Shown here: positions 1 to 5,508 of the stretch, piece after piece
Layout: each line of letters starts with the position of its first letter
Position numbering within the stretch: the stretch's first letter is position 1
Assembly (NCBI GenBank): GCA_014382645.1
Contig: JACNJI010000383.1
Span: forward strand, 1 to 5,508
Source: Verrucomicrobiota bacterium
Lineage (GTDB): Bacteria > Verrucomicrobiota > Verrucomicrobiia > Opitutales > Seribacteraceae
Direction: 5' to 3'
DNA length: 5,508 bases
Made by a program: the position numbers and the translations under genes
Notes under the pieces: model-generated
The model's database searches: none
What the model was told of the DNA's origin: nothing
The model's input: the letters and a program-made list of their open reading frames with translations, nothing else

Positions 1-148
1 CGGGAATGTCCTGACGCAGGGCACCAACTTCATTGTCGGCGTTTTGCCTATAGGCGCTCCCTCCGCACGATGCCAAACACCCAGCAGCAACCACGCTAAA
101 GGTAAACGCAGCTGGATTAGCAGGCAAGTATTGGAAGAGAGAACGCAC
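1..148 (-). CDS. N-terminus of a probable outer-membrane lipoprotein, possibly TolC family (partial, cut by left edge)
   Basis: An open frame begins at GTG (148-146) and runs 49 codons to the window edge without a stop. The nearest in-frame upstream stop is TAG at 157-155, so the start must be this GTG or one of the two codons before it. The peptide begins MRSLFQYLP, continues with a weakly charged hydrophobic stretch (about residues 13-27) and reaches a consensus lipobox LASC, which would make Cys28 the lipidated residue. An alternative lipobox is AAGC at Cys24. The mature part begins CGGSAYRQNADNEVGALRQD. The Y-R-x-x-A-D-x-E-V pattern just after the lipid cysteine resembles the start of TolC-type efflux lipoproteins of PVC bacteria; this family call comes from memory and is tentative. 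No strong Shine-Dalgarno is visible, only GGGA more than 10 bases upstream. The gene follows the DUF1501 gene on the same strand, with a terminator-like hairpin between them. Confidence 0.6.
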   Translation of the reverse strand, partial: MRSLFQYLPANPAAFTFSVVAAGCLASCGGSAYRQNADNEVGALRQDIP

Positions 149-171
149 AGTCAGCTAATGTCCCGATACGC

Positions 172-193
172 AAAACCTCGGACAAATCCGAGG
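172..193 (-). terminator. Hairpin plus T-run after the DUF1501 gene, probable intrinsic terminator
   Basis: Read on the minus strand, a perfect 7-bp stem CCTCGGA / TCCGAGG encloses a TTTG loop and is followed at once by TTTTG. It lies 28 bases past the DUF1501 stop codon, where an operon end is expected. The T-run is short (four), so termination may be partial. The T-run ends only 23 bases before the GTG proposed for the next gene, so the structure could instead be an intercistronic mRNA hairpin. Confidence 0.55.
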
Positions 194-221
194 CCTCGCG
201 AAGAAAAACTTTCGAGAACCG

Positions 222-1688
222 TTAGGCGAACAGTTCCGTGGTGGCTTGAGCCTTCACGAGTTCGCGGGGTTGGTTGAGGTGATTGTAAACGATTGTCTCG
301 GGGTTGATACCGAAGGAATGGTAGATAGAGGCAAGAAGTTCTCTGGGATGGATCGGTTTGTCGATTGGCGCTGAACCGGTCTTGTCGGATTCACCGTGTA
401 CGTAACCGCGTTTGACGCCGGCTCCGGCAATGACTCCGGTGTAACAATAAGGCCAGTGATCACGACCATCGGCGCTGTTTCCGTTCCCCGAGGTGCTGAT
501 ACCCATTTGCGGACTGCGCCCGAACTCTCCAACGCAGACGACGAGGGTCTCGTCAAGGATACCGCGCTCATCAAGGTCCGCGATAAGTCCTGAAAGCCCG
601 GCATCTAGCATGGGAGCTGATTGATCCTTCATACGCTTGGGCAAGCCCTTGTGGACATCCCAGGAATGATTGTCGGAGTTTGCTACCTTGGGCCAAATGA
701 CCTCAACCACACGGGTTCCGGCCTCGACTAAACGACGAGCAAGAAGGCAGCTTTGCCCAAAGGTGTTTCGCCCGTACATTTCTCTAGTGGACTCGGTTTC
801 CTGACCGATGGCGAATGCCTCGCGAGCTCGCCCTGAAGCAACGAGGCTGAGGGCTCGATCATAGTGCTCGTTCAAGTTATAATGAGAGACAGCCTTGTCT
901 ATCACGGGCATGGCGTCGTTAATCGCGTTTCGAAGACGAGCTCGACGATGCAGGCGAACACCAAACATGTCGGGGCGCATCTCGAGATCGTCGACCCGGA
1001 TCTTGTCCATCTTGTTCATGTCCATGTCTCCACCCGGTGGGTAAAGAGTGTAGGGATCGTAGGCCTTGCCAAGAAAGCCTGCGTCTCCACCCTTCCCTAC
1101 CACGCCGCTTTCCTGAAGCGGGCGAGGAAGCATAACGAAGGGAAGCATAGGTTCGGTGGGTGGCTTGAAACGGATGATATTGGAACCGAAATTGGGAAAA
1201 TCCTTGGGACTGGGAGGCTCGAGTTGTCCCGAGGGACTCACCTTGTCGGTGGTATAGCCGGTCATCATCTGGTAGATGGCGGCAGTGTGGTTGAAGAGCC
1301 CCTTGGGAGTGTAGCTAACCGCCCGCATCATGGTGAACTTGTCGTTAACTTGGGCAAGCTTGGGCATAAGCTCGGTAAAGTTGACGCCGGGAATCTTAGT
1401 CGGTATGGGCTTGAAGATGCTGCGCACGTTGTCCGGGGCATCAGGCTTGGGATCCCATAAGTCCAAGTGACTTGGACCACCCTGCAAATAAATCATTATT
1501 ACGCTCTTCGCCTTTCCCCAACCGGGTCCACCGACGTGGGCGGTTTTGTTTTCTGCCTTGAGCTGTAGCATGGACCCAAGAGTCAACCCAAGCATGCTTG
1601 AACCGCCGACGCGCAGGACGTCTCGTCGGCTCATGGGCAGGTGTGCGTCACAAAGGTCTTTTCCGAGGTCTCCGGGAATGCCAATCAT
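222..1688 (-). CDS. DUF1501 domain protein with twin-arginine signal
   Basis: This is a complete 488-residue member of the DUF1501 family (PF07394), a normal length for it. Function is unknown; Pfam places the family in the alkaline-phosphatase-like clan, so a metal-dependent hydrolase fold is likely. The N-terminus has a twin-arginine signal, [10 protein letters not shown] at residues 20-29, then a hydrophobic stretch to about residue 41, implying folded export by Tat. Family signatures follow in order: [17 protein letters not shown] (69-85), [14 protein letters not shown] (131-144), [10 protein letters not shown] (337-346), VGEFGRSPQ (386-394), GRDHWP (408-413) and HGESD (431-435). Their conserved Asp, His and Glu are candidate metal ligands by analogy. 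The ATG at 1688 is chosen because a GGAG lies 9 bases upstream and the family normally has about 20 residues before the arginine pair. It follows the DUF1549/DUF1553 gene by 69 bp, the usual order for this pair, so co-transcription and joint function are likely. Confidence 0.95.
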   Translation of the reverse strand: MIGIPGDLGKDLCDAHLPMSRRDVLRVGGSSMLGLTLGSMLQLKAENKTAHVGGPGWGKAKSVIMIYLQGGPSHLDLWDPKPDAPDNVRSIFKPIPTKIPGVNFTELMPKLAQVNDKFTMMRAVSYTPKGLFNHTAAIYQMMTGYTTDKVSPSGQLEPPSPKDFPNFGSNIIRFKPPTEPMLPFVMLPRPLQESGVVGKGGDAGFLGKAYDPYTLYPPGGDMDMNKMDKIRVDDLEMRPDMFGVRLHRRARLRNAINDAMPVIDKAVSHYNLNEHYDRALSLVASGRAREAFAIGQETESTREMYGRNTFGQSCLLARRLVEAGTRVVEVIWPKVANSDNHSWDVHKGLPKRMKDQSAPMLDAGLSGLIADLDERGILDETLVVCVGEFGRSPQMGISTSGNGNSADGRDHWPYCYTGVIAGAGVKRGYVHGESDKTGSAPIDKPIHPRELLASIYHSFGINPETIVYNHLNQPRELVKAQATTELFA

Positions 1689-1697
1689 GTTAGTAGT

Positions 1698-1701
1698 CTC
1701 C
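1698..1701 (-). promoter_or_regulatory. Shine-Dalgarno site of the DUF1501 gene
   Basis: On the minus strand the sequence reads CGGAGACTACTAACATG. GGAG lies 9 bases before the ATG at 1688, a good spacing. This favours that start over the internal Met19 (1634-1632), which directly abuts the twin-arginine motif. Confidence 0.65.
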
Positions 1702-1757
1702 GATTAAGTATTAATGTGCTTAGTAAAATGTGCAGCTAAACGATGATGAGGTCAATC

Positions 1758-4700
1758 TCAACGATTGAAAAGGAAGGACGGTGTGTTAATTAGGGCCCAA
1801 GCAATATCTTGGGCTCCAATCAAGCGTTTCTTACCCAATTGGCCCTTGCTCAAGTCAATGGCGCGTCGCAAGCGGGCGATACGGGTTGAAACCGGCACGG
1901 GCTTTTGAGCAAGCGCCACCATACCCTGCAATTCCTGAACCTTGGGATCGACAGGCAAGGGCTTGCGGGAATCAGCAAGAGCCTTGGCCAAGTTGGCGCG
2001 CGCCGAATCCCCATTCTTAAAAACATCAATAAGCTTTTTCTTCTGGGCATCATTTCGCTTGCCCGCTTCGATCGCAAAGATTGCTTTTGCTTCGGCAGGA
2101 ACTCCAAAGGTAATCGGACGCGGAGCATCGGTAACTGCAAGTCGAAAACGCCCAAGCGAATGCTGACCACTCTGTAACTCCTGCTTAAGAGTAAGCATGA
2201 GTTCGGTACCCCCTTTGAATGAAAGGTTTTGCTTCGTCTCAAAAGAAGCGTAATGAGTCTTTCCCATCTGGGGAGCAATTGCCCAACCATTGTTCGTGGG
2301 AGCAGTCTTACCATCAATTGCGGTGGCTACCGGGTAACCATTCTGGCTAAAAGTGGCGAGCGCGTTTTGAAAGGCGAGCTTAACCGGAGCGTCATTTCCA
2401 TAGAGTTTAATGGATTTGACGATCACCTCCCCTCCCGGGCGAAAACGAAGACCGTTCAAATCCTCGGCGGCAGTAAAGTCGAAGCGATAAGTCTTCCAAT
2501 CCTCCGACTTCCCAATAACTACTTCGGCACTCGATCGCTTGTCCTCGTAATTATTATTTGCGTTACTTTTCCAGAAAACCTTGGCCCTGCGTTCTCCCTT
2601 CGCCTTCGCCACGACCTCTATCGCGACCGATCCCTTTGACGCCTTCGCCTCGGCGATGACAGCCGGCAGAATTTTCGTCTTTGCATCCGCCCTGAAATAA
2701 AACCCGGAGGGGCCTGCTCCATTGTGAATCTTGAGCAAAAGATAATTATCGCCCTTTCTCAGTTTCGCTGTGACTTTCTCTTGATCGGGGGCAGCACCTC
2801 GGCCCACGTTGTTGGCATGGATTTGTTTGCCGTTGAGAAAGACCTTTATGCCATCGTCACTTCCTAGACTGAGTTGAAGATTTCTAGGGGCATCCACAGT
2901 AATTACCTTGTGGAGATAGTTTACGCCATTCACGGCCGAGAAGACAGCAGCGTAAAGCTGACCGTTCTTCCATTCGGGCTTGTGCATCCAGGCGATTTCC
3001 TTGTCCCCATGCTTGAACTGTTGCTTGGAGTCAAAGGAATCCAGACCCTCGGGACCTACCTTTTGCTCGAATCCGACATTCACGAACGGACCCGAATGAT
3101 AAAACTTACCGATGGAAAGAACGCCATCCACGGGAGAACCGGTAATGCTAAGAGCGCCTTCTGCAAAAGTAGTCTTCGCCCCATGTACGCCTTCCCAGTC
3201 TTTTTCTTCCGCCAATTCGTCAAAGGTCCACTCTTTCGCCAATGACCACTTCTTCAAGTCGCGAACAGGACCTGCCGTTGCTTCGATCTCGCTGAGCACG
3301 AAATTCCCGTCAATATTCGCCCGACCGGGTCCCCCTTTGGGTAGTCGCTTGTCCTTAATGGCCTCGATCCTTACGCCCGTGACGTTGGCAAGGTCGGAGG
3401 ACGCCTTGACGACGTAATTCCCCTTGCCGTTCTTTCCCCCGACAAAAACGGAACCGTCTTCCTGTTTTTCAAACTTAATCCCCGCGATATTCGAAGTAAC
3501 GTCACCCATGTCCAAGTCCTTCCAAATGGATTTCCCCGCGTGGAAGTCCTTCTCCCAAACGGCAAGCTTGGCAGGCAGTTCCTCGTCGAATGCCTTTAAT
3601 GCACCGTCCGCTTTCTTGATTCGGGCATTCCGAGCATCGGTCGCTGTCTTCACCGCCGAAGCTACTTTCTCTTGGTAAGCCTTCAGTGCTTCATCTGCCT
3701 TGGCGATAGCCTCGTCCCGAGCTTTTTCCTTAGCGTCCAGTTCTTCCTTAATACCTTCTTGGGCTTTCTCCATTTGTTTCTCAAGCACTAGGTGATCTCC
3801 CTCGATATCCTTGCCCAACAAACCGAGACTCGCATCAATTTCCTTGTCGGTGGCAGACCTATTTAGGATGCGAAGGAACAACTCGCTTACCAGTTTGCGG
3901 TCGTCCTTCTCCTCTTTGGCGAGCTTTGCGATAGCGTTCGAAGGATCCGAAATGGCGTCGTTCACGGTGGGACCGCTGATGAGGGCCATGATCGGGCCGA
4001 GTTGCAAACCTCCGGATCGCTCGCATTCACAAGCGCTTTCTCGAGCGGGTCGCCCAAAAGTCCCGAGGAATCCGTCGGGCAACCTGACACCGGAATCCGG
4101 TAAAGACGCCGCCCTGGTACCCTGAGGCATACCGGGGAATTTCGACTTGGAACCGGTCACCAAATAGATGGCGTCGAGCAAAGTCTCTGCAGGCAACCTA
4201 CGAGCGGAAGCGTGGGAAAAATTGATTTGATCGTCCTCATTCCATTTGTTCGTTCCCACCGAAAGCTGATAGGCCCGAGATTTACAGATAAGTTTCAATA
4301 CCGTACGAACATCGAAACCGCTCTTGATAAACTCACGCTCCAGATATGAAAGTAATTCGGGATTAGTCGGCGGGTTGCCGGCTCGGATGTCGTCGATGGG
4401 ATCGATTATACCGATGCCGAAAAGATAGCCCCAGAGACGATTGACGTAGCTCTTGGCAAAGTAGCGGTTGTCCGGAGCAGTCATCCAGGCCGCAAGGTTT
4501 TCACGACGAGTCGCACCTTCCTTGGCCTCATACTTCACGGGATAAGGAAAAGCAGGCGCGGCGACAGCTCCCGTGCGCTCGTGCTTCATCTCACCCGTCT
4601 TGGCATCCGAAATAATTTCGTAAAGCGGTTTGCCGCGCTCCACGGCGGTCTTACCTATCTCGCCCTTCCCCGCGGCGGGATCCTTGGCCAATTTAAATTG

Positions 4701-5508
4701 TGCGAAGTGGGCCGACATTTCGTAGTACTGATCCTGAGTCCAACGCTCGAAGGGATGATCATGGCACTTGTTGCAACTAAAGCGCGTGGCCAGAAAGAGA
4801 TGGGTGGTGTTCTCCATCGTCTCGGCGGGCTTGCGCAAAATCTTGTAATAGGATGCTGGCGGATTCGTCTTGTTTGACCCGGAAGCCGTTAAAATCTTCC
4901 GAGCAAATTCATCGTAGGGAGTATTATCATCTACTTCCTTGCGAATCCACTCACGGAGCATCTTAGCGCCTTCGGCTCCAAGGAACTTACGGTTCACCTG
5001 CAACAGGTCGGACCACTTGTTGGTCCAATACTCGACGAACTCGACATTACCCACAAGCTTGTCCACTACCTCATCACGCTTCTCTCGAGAAGAGCGTTCA
5101 TCGGCAAGGAAAGTTAGTACGCTCTCCGGTGTTGGTGGCAAACCCGTAAGATCCAAATGCACACGTCGCAAAAAATCGACGTCCGAACAAAGCTCCGAAG
5201 GCAAAATCTTCATCCGTTTCCACTTCGCTGCAGCGAGGCGATCGACCTCGTTGTTGGCGGCGGGTTCCTTCCATTCGAAGCCCGTACGGTCTCCCATAAC
5301 GGTAAGGGTAGTGGCGGCATAGCGACCCTCGAATCGGGCAAGAATCGGGGCTTCACCTCTGCGCAACGTGGTCATGAGTCCAATCGTGTCGTGTTCGGCG
5401 ATTTCCTTGTCCCCACTAGTGACGATAGCCTCGCGGGGAACATCTCGAACCGCCCCCTCCGTATAAGCCGCCACCACTCGCACTTGCTGAGGGGAACCAA
5501 CTTCTTTA
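1758..5508 (-). CDS. Giant Big_2-DUF1549-DUF1553 multidomain protein (partial, 5' end beyond right edge)
   Basis: The frame is open to the window edge: 8 more codons precede the GTG at 5483, which falls inside a domain, so it is not the start. Residues are numbered from that GTG (1-1241). About 1-63 is the end of a Big_2 Ig-like domain. DUF1549 (PSCyt2, about 70-262) includes LRRVHLDLTGLPPTPE (105-120) and CNKCHDHPFERW (237-248), whose CxxCH could bind haem. DUF1553 (PSD1) starts near 325 with SYVNRLWGYLFGIGI (345-359) and ACECERSGG (484-492). A charged coiled coil spans about 560-640. A discoin-like first half (about 650-738) carries GPGRANIDGNFVLSE. An insertion (about 739-1033) has GSDDGIKVFLNG (874-885). 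The second discoin-like half (about 1034-1128) carries GRFRLAVTDAPRP. The final DUF1553 signature AQDIAWALINTPSFLFNR closes the protein. No frameshift is seen. It is presumably exported; the signal and any PSCyt1 cytochrome domain would lie outside the window. Enzymatic role is unknown. Confidence 0.95.
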   Translation of the reverse strand, partial: KEVGSPQQVRVVAAYTEGAVRDVPREAIVTSGDKEIAEHDTIGLMTTLRRGEAPILARFEGRYAATTLTVMGDRTGFEWKEPAANNEVDRLAAAKWKRMKILPSELCSDVDFLRRVHLDLTGLPPTPESVLTFLADERSSREKRDEVVDKLVGNVEFVEYWTNKWSDLLQVNRKFLGAEGAKMLREWIRKEVDDNTPYDEFARKILTASGSNKTNPPASYYKILRKPAETMENTTHLFLATRFSCNKCHDHPFERWTQDQYYEMSAHFAQFKLAKDPAAGKGEIGKTAVERGKPLYEIISDAKTGEMKHERTGAVAAPAFPYPVKYEAKEGATRRENLAAWMTAPDNRYFAKSYVNRLWGYLFGIGIIDPIDDIRAGNPPTNPELLSYLEREFIKSGFDVRTVLKLICKSRAYQLSVGTNKWNEDDQINFSHASARRLPAETLLDAIYLVTGSKSKFPGMPQGTRAASLPDSGVRLPDGFLGTFGRPARESACECERSGGLQLGPIMALISGPTVNDAISDPSNAIAKLAKEEKDDRKLVSELFLRILNRSATDKEIDASLGLLGKDIEGDHLVLEKQMEKAQEGIKEELDAKEKARDEAIAKADEALKAYQEKVASAVKTATDARNARIKKADGALKAFDEELPAKLAVWEKDFHAGKSIWKDLDMGDVTSNIAGIKFEKQEDGSVFVGGKNGKGNYVVKASSDLANVTGVRIEAIKDKRLPKGGPGRANIDGNFVLSEIEATAGPVRDLKKWSLAKEWTFDELAEEKDWEGVHGAKTTFAEGALSITGSPVDGVLSIGKFYHSGPFVNVGFEQKVGPEGLDSFDSKQQFKHGDKEIAWMHKPEWKNGQLYAAVFSAVNGVNYLHKVITVDAPRNLQLSLGSDDGIKVFLNGKQIHANNVGRGAAPDQEKVTAKLRKGDNYLLLKIHNGAGPSGFYFRADAKTKILPAVIAEAKASKGSVAIEVVAKAKGERRAKVFWKSNANNNYEDKRSSAEVVIGKSEDWKTYRFDFTAAEDLNGLRFRPGGEVIVKSIKLYGNDAPVKLAFQNALATFSQNGYPVATAIDGKTAPTNNGWAIAPQMGKTHYASFETKQNLSFKGGTELMLTLKQELQSGQHSLGRFRLAVTDAPRPITFGVPAEAKAIFAIEAGKRNDAQKKKLIDVFKNGDSARANLAKALADSRKPLPVDPKVQELQGMVALAQKPVPVSTRIARLRRAIDLSKGQLGKKRLIGAQDIAWALINTPSFLFNR
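2385..3269 (-). other. Beta-rich insertion (PA14/CBM-like modules) inside a discoin-like domain
   Basis: Residues about 739-1033 form two modules. The first (about 745-935) has the pattern W-x-x-x-x-x-W-x-F, W-M-H-K-P-E-W-K-N-G, Y-L-H-K-V-I, GSDDGIKVFLNGKQIHANN (874-892) and LLLKIHNGAGPSGFYF (915-930), a recurrent PVC extracellular module resembling sugar-binding or PA14-type folds. The second (about 936-1030) has EDWKTYRFDFTAAEDLNGLRF (994-1014, quoted as separate stretches EDWKTYRFDF and TAAEDLNGLRF) and ends in IVKSIKLYGN, like carbohydrate-binding beta-sandwich domains. Both are inferred by motif and not by a profile search. Confidence 0.55.
3576..3722 (-). repeat. Degenerate 29-residue repeat in the coiled coil
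   Basis: Two copies lie exactly 29 residues apart. Residues 588-607 read ARDEAIAKADEALKAYQEKV and residues 617-636 read ARNARIKKADGALKAFDEEL. They share the pattern A-R-x-x-x-I-x-K-A-D-x-A-L-K-A-[YF]-x-E. They sit in an Ala/Lys/Glu-rich helix (about 560-640) with no proline until 637, consistent with an extended coiled coil linking DUF1553 to the discoin-like module. Confidence 0.7.
4761..4775 (-). other. CxxCH motif within DUF1549
   Basis: Codons 237-241 encode C-N-K-C-H, followed by D-H-P-F-E-R-W. The CxxCH-x-HP core is the hallmark of DUF1549 (PSCyt2, named for resemblance to cytochrome c). CxxCH is the c-type haem attachment signature, but no distal methionine ligand can be assigned from sequence, so haem binding is possible and not shown. 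Metal binding is the alternative. Confidence 0.7.
5295..5508 (-). other. Bacterial Ig-like (Big_2) domain, C-terminal part
   Basis: Residues from the window edge to about 63 show the Big_2 pattern: VRVVAAYTEGAVRDVPREAI (a polymer-like 'D/EG..rDVT' segment), then T-S-G-D-x-E-I-A, a G-L-x-T-T-L-R-R-G-E-A turn and a final A-x-x-x-L-T-V-M strand. In this family such domains precede DUF1549 and are thought to be spacer or adhesion modules. The beginning of the domain is missing because of the window edge. Confidence 0.75.

Noticed and set aside
189..217. Second pairing around the CGAGGCCTCG palindrome and the adjacent CTCGAAAG/CTTCGCGAG segment, as an antiterminator
   Set aside because: The palindrome has no room for a loop unless the stem shrinks to 3 bp, and the neighbouring stems are short and interrupted. 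Not enough to claim a switch.
864..1460. 198-codon open frame on the plus strand opposite the DUF1501 gene
   Set aside because: It lies wholly antisense to a gene with clear family motifs, its translation shows no recognisable domain, and it is explained by codon bias of the opposite strand.
1632..1634. Internal ATG (Met19) as the DUF1501 start
   Set aside because: The upstream ATG at 1688 has a well-spaced GGAG, and family members usually carry such an extension before the twin-arginine motif.
1689..1757. Promoter in the 69-bp gap (a TTGACC box on the minus strand)
   Set aside because: The sequence 17 bases downstream of TTGACC (CACATT) matches a -10 box poorly, and the TTGACC overlaps the end of the upstream gene. 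Co-transcription is the simpler reading.
2229..3417. Several plus-strand and alternative minus-strand open frames inside the large gene
   Set aside because: All are shadows of the DUF1549/DUF1553 reading frame, with no ribosome site or recognisable domain.
5481..5483. GTG as the start of the large gene
   Set aside because: The frame continues open to the window edge and the GTG lies inside the Big_2 domain; the true start is outside the window.
1..5508. Mobile elements, CRISPR arrays, tRNA or rRNA genes
   Set aside because: No transposase or integrase motifs, no regularly spaced repeats and no RNA-gene signatures were seen on either strand.

Overview
The window carries three genes, all read from the minus strand. 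The two large ones form a gene pair typical of the Planctomycetota-Verrucomicrobiota (PVC) group: a giant secreted protein with DUF1549 (PSCyt2) and DUF1553 (PSD1) domains, followed by a DUF1501 protein with a twin-arginine signal. This pair is amplified in genomes such as Rhodopirellula and in many marine or soil Verrucomicrobiota, so a PVC bacterium is the most likely source. The sequence does not settle which phylum.

Layout in transcription order, from the right edge to the left. (1) 5508-1758: a gene cut by the right edge. It encodes the end of a bacterial Ig-like (Big_2) domain, then DUF1549 with a CxxCH motif, DUF1553, a charged coiled coil, two discoin-like half modules separated by a further beta-rich insertion, and the final DUF1553 signature at the extreme C-terminus. 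(2) A 69-bp gap holding a Shine-Dalgarno sequence but no convincing promoter. (3) 1688-222: the DUF1501 gene. (4) A perfect 7-bp hairpin followed by TTTT at 193-172, a probable terminator or intercistronic structure. (5) 148-1: the first 49 codons of a probable lipoprotein gene that runs off the left edge, with a good lipobox and a sequence resembling the start of TolC-type outer-membrane lipoproteins.

The DUF1549/DUF1553 and DUF1501 proteins are probably co-transcribed and both exported, so they are expected to act together in the periplasm or at the cell surface. Their biochemical function is not established. Carbohydrate-binding-like modules, the possible haem motif and the alkaline-phosphatase-like fold assigned to DUF1501 fit a role in handling polymers, but this is inference. 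The most unusual feature is the nested architecture of the large protein: DUF1553 is split by about 660 residues, and inside that insert a discoin-like module appears split again by about 295 residues. I see no mobile element, CRISPR array, tRNA or rRNA.
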